DNA of 64,000 bases from Pseudomonas sp. PICF141 (GTDB lineage: Bacteria; Pseudomonadota; Gammaproteobacteria; Pseudomonadales; Pseudomonadaceae), in contig NZ_MUNM01000025.1 of the NCBI RefSeq assembly GCF_002286815.1, positions 105,689 to 169,688 of the forward strand. The letters are read 5' to 3'. A program made the position numbers and the translations under genes. Positions 18,260 to 26,062 of this stretch are shown here, in pieces. Within the stretch, counting starts at the first letter, position 1; the number at the start of each line of letters is the position of its first letter. Under the pieces are notes generated by a model. The model was given only the letters and a program-made list of their open reading frames with translations, did not search any database and was not told the origin of the DNA.

Positions 18260-21121
18260 ATGCTCGAGCTCACCATAGAGCAAATATCCATGGGCCAGTC
18301 GGCTGTGGATAAAGCCACCGCCTTGCAATTACTCGCTGACCGACTCGTGACCGATGGCTTGGTGGCCGACGGCTACCTCGCGGGCTTGCAGGCCCGGGAA
18401 GCCCAGGGCTCGACCTTTCTCGGCCAAGGTATTGCCATCCCCCACGGCACCCCGCAAACCCGTGATCAGGTGTTCGCCACTGGCGTGCGGCTGATGCAGT
18501 TCCCGGACGGCGTGGATTGGGGCGATGGCCAGATCGTTTATCTGGCCATTGGTATCGCCGCCAAATCCGATGAACACTTGCGCCTGCTGCAACTGTTGAC
18601 TCGCGCCCTCGGTGAAACCGACCTGGGTCAGGCCCTGCGTCGCGCCAGTTCCGCCGAAGCCTTGTTGAAACTGCTGCAAGGCGCGCCGCAGGAATTGGCG
18701 CTGGACGCACAGATGATCGGCCTCGGCGTCTCCGCCGATGACTTCGAAGAACTGGTCTGGCGCGGTGCCCGTTTGCTGCGTCAGGCCGATTGCGTGAGCA
18801 ACGGTTTTGCCGGCGTCTTGCAGCAGGTCGACGCGCTGCCGCTGGGCGATGGCCTGTGGTGGCTGCACAGCGAACAAACGGTGAAGCGTCCGGGCCTGGC
18901 GTTCGTTACCCCGGACAAACCCATGCGCTACCTCGGTCAGCCGTTGAGCGGTCTGTTCTGCCTGGCCAGCCTCGGTGAAGCCCATCAGGCGCTGCTCGAA
19001 CGCCTTTGCGCGTTGCTGATCGAAGGCCGTGGCCATGAATTGGGCCGTGCCACCAGCAGTCGCGCGGTGCTGGAAGTGCTGGGCGGTGAAGTGCCGGCGG
19101 ATTGGCCGAGCGCACGCATTGCCTTGGCCAACGCCCACGGTTTGCATGCGCGCCCGGCGAAAATTCTTGCGCAACTGGCGAAAAGTTTTGAAGGCGAAAT
19201 CCGCGTGCGCATCGTCGATGGCCACGACAGCGCGGTGTCGGTGAAGAGTTTGAGCAAACTGCTCAGCCTCGGCGCCCGTCGTGGTCAGGTGCTGGAATTC
19301 ATCGCCGAACCGACCATCGCCGCCGATGCCTTGCCGGCCTTGCTGGCGGCCATCGAAGAAGGCCTCGGTGAAGAAGTCGAGCCGCTGCCGGCAGTGAGCC
19401 AACAGCGTGAAGTGATCGCCGATGTTGCCGAAGTGCTGCTTGCACCGGCTTCCGGCAGTTTGATTCAGGCGATTGCTGCTGCCCCGGGGATCGCCATCGG
19501 CCCGGCGCATATTCAAGTGCTGCAAGTCATCGATTACCCGCTGCGCGGTGAGTCCGCCGCCATCGAGCGCGAACGTCTCAAACAAGCGTTGGCAGATGTG
19601 CGTCGCGACATCGAAGGCCTGATCGAGCGCAGCAAGGCCAAAGCGATTCGCGAGATTTTCATTACCCATCAGGAAATGCTCGACGACCCGGAACTGACCG
19701 ATGAAGTCGACACCCGCCTCAAGCAAGGCGAAAGCGCCGAAGCAGCGTGGATGGCGGTGATTGAGGCGGCGGCCAAACAACAGGAATCGCTGCAGGACGC
19801 CTTGCTCGCCGAACGTGCCGCCGACTTGCGCGACATTGGCCGTCGGGTGCTGGCGCAATTGAGTGGCGTCGAAACGCCGGCCGAGCCGGAGCAACCGTAC
19901 ATTCTGGTGATGGATGAAGTCGGCCCGTCCGACGTGGCACGTCTCGACCCGACGCGCGTGGCCGGCATCCTCACCGCTCGCGGTGGTGCCACGGCCCACA
20001 GCGCCATCGTCGCGCGAGCACTCGGTATTCCGGCGCTGGTGGGCGCCGGTGCCGCGGTGTTGCTGCTGAAACCGGGCACGCCGCTGTTGATCGATGGTCA
20101 ACGTGGTCGCCTGCACGTAGATGCCGATGCCGCCACCTTGCAGCGCGCCACCGAAGAACGCGACACCCGCGAACTGCGCTTGAAAGCCGCGGCTGAACAG
20201 CGCCATCAGCCGGCGCTGACCACCGACGGCCACGCGGTGGAAGTGTTCGCCAATATCGGCGAAAGCGCCGGCGTCACCAGTGCGGTGGAGCAGGGCGCCG
20301 AAGGTATTGGCCTGCTGCGCACCGAACTGATTTTCATGGCCCACCCGCAAGCGCCGGACGAGACAACCCAGGAAGTCGAATACCGACGCGTGCTCGATGG
20401 CCTGGCCGGTCGACCGCTGGTGGTGCGCACTCTTGACGTCGGTGGTGACAAACCGCTGCCGTACTGGCCGATCGCGAAAGAAGAAAACCCCTTCCTCGGC
20501 GTGCGCGGCATTCGCCTGACTCTGCAACGTCCGCAGGTCATGGAAGCGCAATTGCGCGCCTTGCTGCGTGCGGCGGACAACCGTCCGTTGCGGATCATGT
20601 TCCCGATGGTCGGCAGCGTCGATGAGTGGCGTCAGGCGCGGGATATGACTGAACGTCTGCGCCTGGAAATCCCGGTTGCGGACCTGCAACTGGGGATCAT
20701 GATCGAAGTGCCGTCGGCTGCTTTGCTGGCGCCGGTGCTGGCCAAGGAGGTGGACTTTTTCAGTGTCGGCACCAACGACCTGACGCAATACACCCTGGCC
20801 ATCGACCGTGGTCATCCGACCTTGTCGGCCCAGGCTGATGGCTTGCATCCGGCGGTGCTGCAGCTGATCGACATCACCGTGCGTGCGGCTCATGCTCACG
20901 GCAAGTGGGTCGGTGTGTGCGGTGAGCTGGCGGCCGATCCGCTGGCGGTACCGGTGCTGGTGGGACTGGGTGTGGATGAGTTGAGTGTGTCGGGGCGCAG
21001 CATCGCCGAGGTCAAGGCGCGTATCCGTGAACTCAGCCTGACCCAGACTCGAACCCTTGCCCAAGAGGCCCTGGCCGTGGGCAGCGCGAACGAAGTCCGT
21101 GCATTAGTGGAGGCCCTGTAA
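18260..21121 (+). CDS. fruB: Fructose PTS multiphosphoryl protein FruB (EIIA-HPr-EI)
   Basis: 953 residues. EIIA-Fru about 1-145 with phospho-His H62 (GIAIPHGTP); an intermediate region about 160-275; HPr about 280-370 with H296 (AHGLHARPAKI); enzyme I about 395-953 with H580 (GGATAHSAIVARALGIPALV) and the PEP-binding C-terminus (VGVCGELAADPLAVPVLVG). The whole phosphorelay from PEP to FruA is thus on one polypeptide, as known in Pseudomonas. AAAGGAGAAAGC precedes the ATG. The stop TAA overlaps the fruK ATG by one base. Confidence 0.98.
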   Translation: MLELTIEQISMGQSAVDKATALQLLADRLVTDGLVADGYLAGLQAREAQGSTFLGQGIAIPHGTPQTRDQVFATGVRLMQFPDGVDWGDGQIVYLAIGIAAKSDEHLRLLQLLTRALGETDLGQALRRASSAEALLKLLQGAPQELALDAQMIGLGVSADDFEELVWRGARLLRQADCVSNGFAGVLQQVDALPLGDGLWWLHSEQTVKRPGLAFVTPDKPMRYLGQPLSGLFCLASLGEAHQALLERLCALLIEGRGHELGRATSSRAVLEVLGGEVPADWPSARIALANAHGLHARPAKILAQLAKSFEGEIRVRIVDGHDSAVSVKSLSKLLSLGARRGQVLEFIAEPTIAADALPALLAAIEEGLGEEVEPLPAVSQQREVIADVAEVLLAPASGSLIQAIAAAPGIAIGPAHIQVLQVIDYPLRGESAAIERERLKQALADVRRDIEGLIERSKAKAIREIFITHQEMLDDPELTDEVDTRLKQGESAEAAWMAVIEAAAKQQESLQDALLAERAADLRDIGRRVLAQLSGVETPAEPEQPYILVMDEVGPSDVARLDPTRVAGILTARGGATAHSAIVARALGIPALVGAGAAVLLLKPGTPLLIDGQRGRLHVDADAATLQRATEERDTRELRLKAAAEQRHQPALTTDGHAVEVFANIGESAGVTSAVEQGAEGIGLLRTELIFMAHPQAPDETTQEVEYRRVLDGLAGRPLVVRTLDVGGDKPLPYWPIAKEENPFLGVRGIRLTLQRPQVMEAQLRALLRAADNRPLRIMFPMVGSVDEWRQARDMTERLRLEIPVADLQLGIMIEVPSAALLAPVLAKEVDFFSVGTNDLTQYTLAIDRGHPTLSAQADGLHPAVLQLIDITVRAAHAHGKWVGVCGELAADPLAVPVLVGLGVDELSVSGRSIAEVKARIRELSLTQTRTLAQEALAVGSANEVRALVEAL

Positions 21122-22062
21122 TGGCCAAGATCTTAACCCTGACCCTTAACCCGGCGCTGGACCTCACCGTCCAATTGCCGCTCCTTGCACCCGGTCAGGT
21201 CAATCGCAGCGACGAAATGCACACCCACGCTGCCGGCAAAGGGGTGAACGTGGCGCAGGTGCTGGCCGACCTCGGGCATCAGCTGACCGTCAGCGGTTTT
21301 CTCGGGGAAGATAACCTTCAGGCGTTCGAAACCCTGTTTGCCAAACGCGGGTTTACCGACGCGTTTGTCCGTGTCCCCGGCGAGACTCGCAGCAACATCA
21401 AACTGGCGGAAAGCGACGGGCGCATCACCGACATCAACGGCCCCGGGCCGAGGGTCAGTGAAGCGGCGCAGCAGGCCTTGCTCGATCGGCTCGACCAGAT
21501 CGCTCCCGGGCATGATGCGGTCGTGATTGCCGGTAGTTTGCCCCGGGGGGTGAGCCCTCAGTGGTTGCGCGAGATGATTCAGCGCTTGAAAAAACGCGGT
21601 TTGAAAGTGGCGCTCGACACCAGCGGTGAAGCCTTGCGCGCAGGTCTGGCGGCCGGCCCATGGCTGATCAAACCCAACACCGAAGAATTGGCGCAGGCGC
21701 TGGGTTGCGAGGTGGTTTCGGTGGGCGCCCAAGCCGAGGCCGCGAGCCGTTTGCATGCGCATGGTATCGAGCACGTGGTGATTTCCGACGGTGCCGACGG
21801 GGTGAACTGGTTCAGTGTCGGCTCGGCCATGCACGCCTCGCCTCCCAAAGTCAGTGTGGTCAGTACTGTCGGTGCGGGTGACTCGTTGCTGGCGGGCATG
21901 CTGCACGGTTTGCTCAGTGCCGATACGCCCGAACAAACCTTGCGCACCGCCACTGCGATTGCCGCCATGGCCGTTACCCAGATCGGTTTTGGTATCAGCG
22001 ATACGGCGCAACTGGCGCACCTTGAACAGGGCGTACGCGTGCGTCCCCTGACCGAACAATAA
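21121..22062 (+). CDS. fruK: 1-phosphofructokinase
   Basis: 313 residues, PfkB family. N-terminal LTLNPALDLTVQLPLLAPGQ, the AGKGVNVAQVLADLG substrate motif and the C-terminal catalytic VSTVGAGDSLLAGML (general-base Asp in GAGDS) are clear. It phosphorylates fructose-1-phosphate, formed by FruA during uptake, to fructose-1,6-bisphosphate. Translation is coupled to fruB by the TAATG overlap; fruA follows 11 bases downstream. Confidence 0.98.
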   Translation: MAKILTLTLNPALDLTVQLPLLAPGQVNRSDEMHTHAAGKGVNVAQVLADLGHQLTVSGFLGEDNLQAFETLFAKRGFTDAFVRVPGETRSNIKLAESDGRITDINGPGPRVSEAAQQALLDRLDQIAPGHDAVVIAGSLPRGVSPQWLREMIQRLKKRGLKVALDTSGEALRAGLAAGPWLIKPNTEELAQALGCEVVSVGAQAEAASRLHAHGIEHVVISDGADGVNWFSVGSAMHASPPKVSVVSTVGAGDSLLAGMLHGLLSADTPEQTLRTATAIAAMAVTQIGFGISDTAQLAHLEQGVRVRPLTEQ

Positions 22063-22073
22063 GAGGGTTTGTC

Positions 22074-23810
22074 ATGAAGTTAGCCATTGTTACGGCCTGC
22101 CCGAACGGTATGGTCACCAGTGTGCTGTGCGCCCGTCTGCTCGATGCAGCGGCTCAGCGTCAGGGCTGGAGCACCAGTGTCGAAGTCGTTGATGCGGCCC
22201 ATCCGGAACGGCAGCTGTCAGCTGCGACCCTCGAAGCCGCCGAGTGGGTGTTGCTGGTCACCAGCACGCCTGTGGATATGTCGCGGTTTGTCGGTAAACG
22301 GGTATTCCAGAGCACCCCGGCCCAGGCCCTGCAAGATGTCGAAGCGGTGCTGCGGCGTGGGGTGGAAGAAGCCGAGGTTTACGTCGCGCCCGACGTCGCC
22401 GTCGAACCTGCCGTGGGTAAACAGGTGCCACGCCTAGTGGCTGTCACCGCGTGCCCGACCGGGGTCGCCCATACCTTCATGGCCGCCGAAGCCTTGCAGC
22501 AAGCGGCCAAGCGTCTGGGCTACGACTTGCAAGTGGAAACCCAGGGTTCGGTCGGCGCGCGCAATCCACTCAGCGCCGAGGCGATTGCCGATGCCGACGT
22601 GGTGCTGTTGGCGGCAGACATTGACGTGGCCACCGAGCGTTTCGCGGGCAAGAAAATCTACCGTTGCGGCACCGGCATTGCCCTGAAACAGGCCGAAGCG
22701 ACCCTGAACAAAGCCTTGGCCGAGGGCAAACAGGAAAGCGCTTCGACTGGCGCCAAAGGCCCGGCCAAGCAAGAGAAGACCGGCATCTACAAACACTTGC
22801 TGACCGGTGTGTCGTACATGTTGCCGATGGTGGTGGCGGGCGGTCTGATGATTGCCTTGTCCTTTGTGTTCGGCATCACTGCGTTCAAGGAAGAGGGCAC
22901 GCTCGCGGCCGCGCTGATGCAGATCGGCGGCGACACTGCGTTCAAATTGATGGTGCCGTTGCTGGCAGGTTACATCGCCTACTCGATCGCCGACCGCCCG
23001 GGCCTGGCGCCAGGGATGATCGGTGGTTTGCTGGCGAGTACGCTGGGGGCCGGTTTCATCGGCGGGATCATTGCCGGTTTCATCGCCGGTTATGCCGCCC
23101 AGGCGATCAACCGCTATGCACGTTTGCCCCAGAGCCTTGAGGCGCTGAAACCGATCCTGATCATTCCGTTGCTGGCGAGCCTGTTCACTGGTCTGGTGAT
23201 GATCTACGTGGTCGGCAAACCAGTGGCTGGGATGCTCGCGGGGCTCACGCACTTCCTCGACAGCATGGGCACCACCAATGCCATCCTGCTGGGTGTGCTG
23301 CTGGGCGGCATGATGTGCATCGACCTCGGCGGGCCGATCAACAAAGCCGCTTACGCGTTTTCGGTGGGGCTGCTGGCATCGCAAAGTTATGCACCGATGG
23401 CCGCGACCATGGCCGCCGGCATGGTACCGCCGATTGGTCTGGGTATTGCCACGTTCATCGCCCGGCGCAAGTTCGCCCAGACTGAGCGCGAGGCCGGTAA
23501 AGCGGCGCTGGTGCTGGGGCTGTGCTTTATCTCCGAGGGCGCGATTCCGTTTGCGGCGAAAGACCCGTTGCGGGTGATTCCAGCGAGCATCGCCGGCGGT
23601 GCGCTGACGGGCGCGCTGTCGATGTACTTCGGCTGCAAACTCATGGCACCCCACGGCGGTTTGTTCGTGATGCTGATTCCGAACGCGATCAACCATGCGC
23701 TGTTGTATCTGCTGGCGATCGTGGCCGGGAGTTTGCTGACGGCGGTGACGTATGCGCTGCTCAAGCGGCCGGAAACGGTAGAACTGGCGCTGGAACCGGC
23801 CAACGCTTAA
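22074..23810 (+). CDS. fruA: Fructose PTS permease FruA (EIIB'BC)
   Basis: 578 residues. Two tandem EIIB-like domains: the first starts VTACPNGMVTS (C9), the second VTACPTGVAHTFMAAEAL with phospho-Cys C127. The EIIC membrane domain runs from about 235 to 570 with around eight to ten hydrophobic segments, including LGGMMCIDLGGPINKAAYAF and FISEGAIPFAAKDP. It imports fructose as fructose-1-phosphate using phosphate passed from FruB. AAGAGGGTTTGTC precedes the ATG. It ends the operon. Confidence 0.97.
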   Translation: MKLAIVTACPNGMVTSVLCARLLDAAAQRQGWSTSVEVVDAAHPERQLSAATLEAAEWVLLVTSTPVDMSRFVGKRVFQSTPAQALQDVEAVLRRGVEEAEVYVAPDVAVEPAVGKQVPRLVAVTACPTGVAHTFMAAEALQQAAKRLGYDLQVETQGSVGARNPLSAEAIADADVVLLAADIDVATERFAGKKIYRCGTGIALKQAEATLNKALAEGKQESASTGAKGPAKQEKTGIYKHLLTGVSYMLPMVVAGGLMIALSFVFGITAFKEEGTLAAALMQIGGDTAFKLMVPLLAGYIAYSIADRPGLAPGMIGGLLASTLGAGFIGGIIAGFIAGYAAQAINRYARLPQSLEALKPILIIPLLASLFTGLVMIYVVGKPVAGMLAGLTHFLDSMGTTNAILLGVLLGGMMCIDLGGPINKAAYAFSVGLLASQSYAPMAATMAAGMVPPIGLGIATFIARRKFAQTEREAGKAALVLGLCFISEGAIPFAAKDPLRVIPASIAGGALTGALSMYFGCKLMAPHGGLFVMLIPNAINHALLYLLAIVAGSLLTAVTYALLKRPETVELALEPANA

Positions 23811-23814
23811 CAGC

Positions 23815-23918
23815 AAAAGATCGCAGCCCTTCGGCAGCTCCTACCCGGGATTGTGTTCGACCGTGATATTGCGGCGTACATCGAACCTGTAGACCTGCCG
23901 AAGGCTGCGGTCTTTTTC
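23815..23918. repeat. Inverted repeat, 'AAAGATCGCAGCC' family, copy 2; likely terminator
   Basis: AAAAGATCGCAGCCCTTCGGCAG at the left pairs with CTGCCGAAGGCTGCGGTCTTTTT at the right, enclosing a CTCCTACCCGGGATTGTGTT core. The right end has a run of five T and lies just after fruA, so the element can also end fruBKA transcripts. Copy 3 at 25724-25809 is almost identical in its core. Confidence 0.85.
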
Positions 23919-23959
23919 CTGTCATCTCGATATTGAGCCAGGTCGGCGGCTTCATGACT

Positions 23960-24223
23960 TCAGTTTTCAGGATCAGTTCTGAAACCTGGCAAGCCTTTGG
24001 ACGCGCAGTAGTCTTCGATTGTCTGCACGACTCCTTCCGGCGAGTCATCTGCTCCATCTTCTGGATAGAACAGTAAGTCACTCCCTGCTGGATGCGGCAC
24101 GATCCTGTTGAAATGCTCCACCAACTTCCCCCGGTCGTCCTCTATTTCGGCATCGTCGATAGCGCCAATCAACGCTTTGAATTCCTGTTTTGTGTACTCG
24201 GCAAGATTGTTCTTCAAATCCAT
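23960..24223 (-). CDS. Colicin/S-type pyocin immunity protein (E-type DNase inhibitor)
   Basis: 87 residues, the size of Im2/Im9-type inhibitors. The pattern DYTKxEF-like start (LAEYTKQEFKALIGAI), LVEHFNRIVPHPAGSDLLFY with conserved HPAGSDLLFYP, and SPEGVVQTIEDYCASKGLPG are family hallmarks. It binds the DNase domain of the cognate toxin and protects the producer. The ATG overlaps the toxin stop codon by one base (TAATG on the minus strand), so synthesis is coupled to the toxin. Confidence 0.95.
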   Translation of the reverse strand: MDLKNNLAEYTKQEFKALIGAIDDAEIEDDRGKLVEHFNRIVPHPAGSDLLFYPEDGADDSPEGVVQTIEDYCASKGLPGFRTDPEN

Positions 24224-25560
24224 TATTCAACCCTTCTGTGTATGTCGATATGGCGCCTTGGCGTGACAGCTCGCAGATTGTCAGCATCGTATACGGCGCC
24301 ACCATCCATGATTGGTTCCACGTGGTGCAATTCGAAAGCAATTCGTTTTCCTACATGCTCGATTTTGGGGGATGCGGGGGCCAAACCTTTCGCCATGCCG
24401 GACAGGTTGCGTGAATTGAATTGCTGACTTAACTCTAAGTCATTGGCTACTGCTATCCAGAACGCTTTCCTGAATGCGTCGAAGCTACTGAACTGTCGGC
24501 CACGAAGCTGATCAACAATCCGCGTTGGAATGGGGGCGCCTAACGCTGTGCCAGCCCCAGCAAGCCAAATACCCGACACATTCTCGCCCACCCCCGTAAC
24601 CCCACCAGGTTCATACCGTGCATTGAGTACGATGTAGATTGGCTCAAGCCCCGCATCCGCAGGAAACCAGATAATCGCATCCTGATACTCGGGCGGATGC
24701 TCCGGGTTCACCAGGGCCTTGTTGGCTTGTTCGGTGGGCGGATATACCCATATCGTCGGCAGGGGCGGGGCGCCTTCGAGTGCAGGAATGCGCGGCAGAT
24801 CATCGGGACTCGCTGCGGGAGTCCAGATCAGGCCAATGCCGTTGCCGATATCGGCGACAAAATGTTCCCCCTCTCGGGCGGCTTTGATGACCGGGACAAA
24901 TTCCCAGTCTTTTTTCCCGCCCGTGTAGAAGCCGTAAGCGCTGATGGAGCCGTCCGGCAAGGTTTTCAAGTTGAGGCGGACACGAGTTCGCCCGCTATCA
25001 AGCTCCGCGTACTGCTCTTTCTTGTAGAAGGCACTGTCGGGGGAAAGGCTGGTGTTCGGTATCAAGAGCGCGACGGTGCCGACCGCCGCAGTGGTTGCCA
25101 CCGCCGTTGAACTGGTCAGCAGACTGAGGGCAAGGGATCCGCCGAGACGCTGGGCCAGGGCGTTGCCCGTGGCCGAGCCGGCCACCCATTTGAGCGGTAT
25201 GCCTTCGGCGGTAATCGCTGCGCCAGTGCCCAGTACGGCCCACGCCCCGTAGTCGGCCAGTCTCTCGACCGGGACAAACCCGGCGGGGTTGCTGTGATTG
25301 ATGACGCCGTCAGGGAGGTTGCAGCTTTTGGTGAACACGCAACCGTTGCTGGCGGCTTGCTTGCGTTTTTCGACTTGCCTGACGAGGCGATTTTCATACG
25401 CCTGTTGTCGGGCGAGCATGTCGTCGTAGGCTTTTTGTCTGGCGTCACGTTCGGCCAGCTCGGTCGGGGTCATGTCGCGCAGGTAGCGGATGCCGATTCC
25501 GCTGCCGCCGCCACCGCTGGAATATTCCCAGAATTGGGGGATGTCCTTGTTGCGCGCCAT
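24223..25560 (-). CDS. S-type pyocin with C-terminal HNH DNase domain
   Basis: 445 residues. A Gly-rich start and a short charged helix (about 30-70) precede a hydrophobic Ala/Gly-rich stretch (about 105-170). The Pyocin_S translocation domain (about 170-330, with SAYGFYTGGKKDWEFVPVI) follows. The C-terminal DNase (about 350-445) has RKAFWIAVANDLELSQQFN, ELHHVEPIMDGG and TPRRHIDIHR, i.e. the H-H-N-H set of colicin E9-type nucleases. The protein is shorter than usual S pyocins (about 600-770 residues) and shows no obvious receptor-binding N-terminal domain. It kills related cells by DNA cleavage; how it enters them is unclear. The next gene downstream is its immunity protein. Confidence 0.93.
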   Translation of the reverse strand: MARNKDIPQFWEYSSGGGGSGIGIRYLRDMTPTELAERDARQKAYDDMLARQQAYENRLVRQVEKRKQAASNGCVFTKSCNLPDGVINHSNPAGFVPVERLADYGAWAVLGTGAAITAEGIPLKWVAGSATGNALAQRLGGSLALSLLTSSTAVATTAAVGTVALLIPNTSLSPDSAFYKKEQYAELDSGRTRVRLNLKTLPDGSISAYGFYTGGKKDWEFVPVIKAAREGEHFVADIGNGIGLIWTPAASPDDLPRIPALEGAPPLPTIWVYPPTEQANKALVNPEHPPEYQDAIIWFPADAGLEPIYIVLNARYEPGGVTGVGENVSGIWLAGAGTALGAPIPTRIVDQLRGRQFSSFDAFRKAFWIAVANDLELSQQFNSRNLSGMAKGLAPASPKIEHVGKRIAFELHHVEPIMDGGAVYDADNLRAVTPRRHIDIHRRVE

Positions 25561-25647
25561 TGGTGCTTTTCTGCATGTGGCTAGGGGAGCCTCGAACCTA
25601 ACCGGAGAGCGAAGGGGCTGGCGTTAGGACGTTTCCCAAAAGCGGCG

Positions 25648-25666
25648 CTGAAATTTCCTATTTCAG
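25648..25666. promoter_or_regulatory. Short palindrome upstream of the pyocin gene
   Basis: CTGAAAT-TTCCT-ATTTCAG, a perfect 7-bp inverted repeat with a 5-base spacer, 87 bases upstream of the pyocin start. It is not a LexA box (spacing between CTG and CAG is 13, not 10). It could be an operator; nothing else supports this. The 502-base gap 25561-26062 otherwise holds the two repeats listed next. Confidence 0.3.
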
Positions 25667-25723
25667 GTTGTTGCTGGGGGAGGAAGGGCTATTGCTCGGT
25701 TTCGACTGTGGCCCGGTGAATGG

Positions 25724-25809
25724 CGCCTTCGGCAGCTCCTACCCGGGATTGTGTTCGACCGCGATATTGCGGCGTACATCGAACCTGTAGGAGCGGCCGA
25801 AGGCTGCAC
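25724..25809. repeat. Inverted repeat, 'AAAGATCGCAGCC' family, copy 3 (truncated left end)
   Basis: GCCTTCGGCAGCTCCTACCC...GGATTGTGTTCGACCGCGATA core nearly identical to 23834-23880, closed by GGAGCGGCCGAAGGCTGCA. The AAAGATCGCA left end and the T-run are missing here. Confidence 0.8.
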
Positions 25810-25841
25810 CCGGCTAAAACACCGACTGTGGAAGGGTTTTT

Positions 25842-25972
25842 GTGGCGAGGGGGCTTGCCCCCGTTGGGTCGCGCAGCGGCCCCAAAACCTGAAACTGCGT
25901 TATGTCAGACACACCGTGTTTGCCGGGTTTGCGACTGCTTCGCAGCCGAACGGGGGCAAGCCCCCTCGCCAC
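25842..25972. repeat. REP/BIME element, 'GTGGCGAGGGGGCTTGCCCCCG' family, copy 2
   Basis: Starts GTGGCGAGGGGGCTTGCC, ends GGCAAGCCCCCTCGCCAC; the inner segment GGTCGCGCAGCGGCCCC and GCGACTGCTTCGCAGCCGAAC matches copy 1 at 16031-16150. It lies directly upstream of the phoD-type gene. Confidence 0.93.
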
Positions 25973-26062
25973 AGAAGTTGTGCATTTCATTAAGTCGGCG
26001 AAGATCCTGTCATACCGGTTTCATGCAGCCATGCTTAAGTTTTCCTTTTCAGGGAGAACACC

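Noticed and set aside
23960..25560. Bacteriocin locus as part of a prophage or T6SS cluster
   Set aside because: Neighbours are fruA and phoD; no phage structural, vgrG, PAAR or lysis genes are present in the window.
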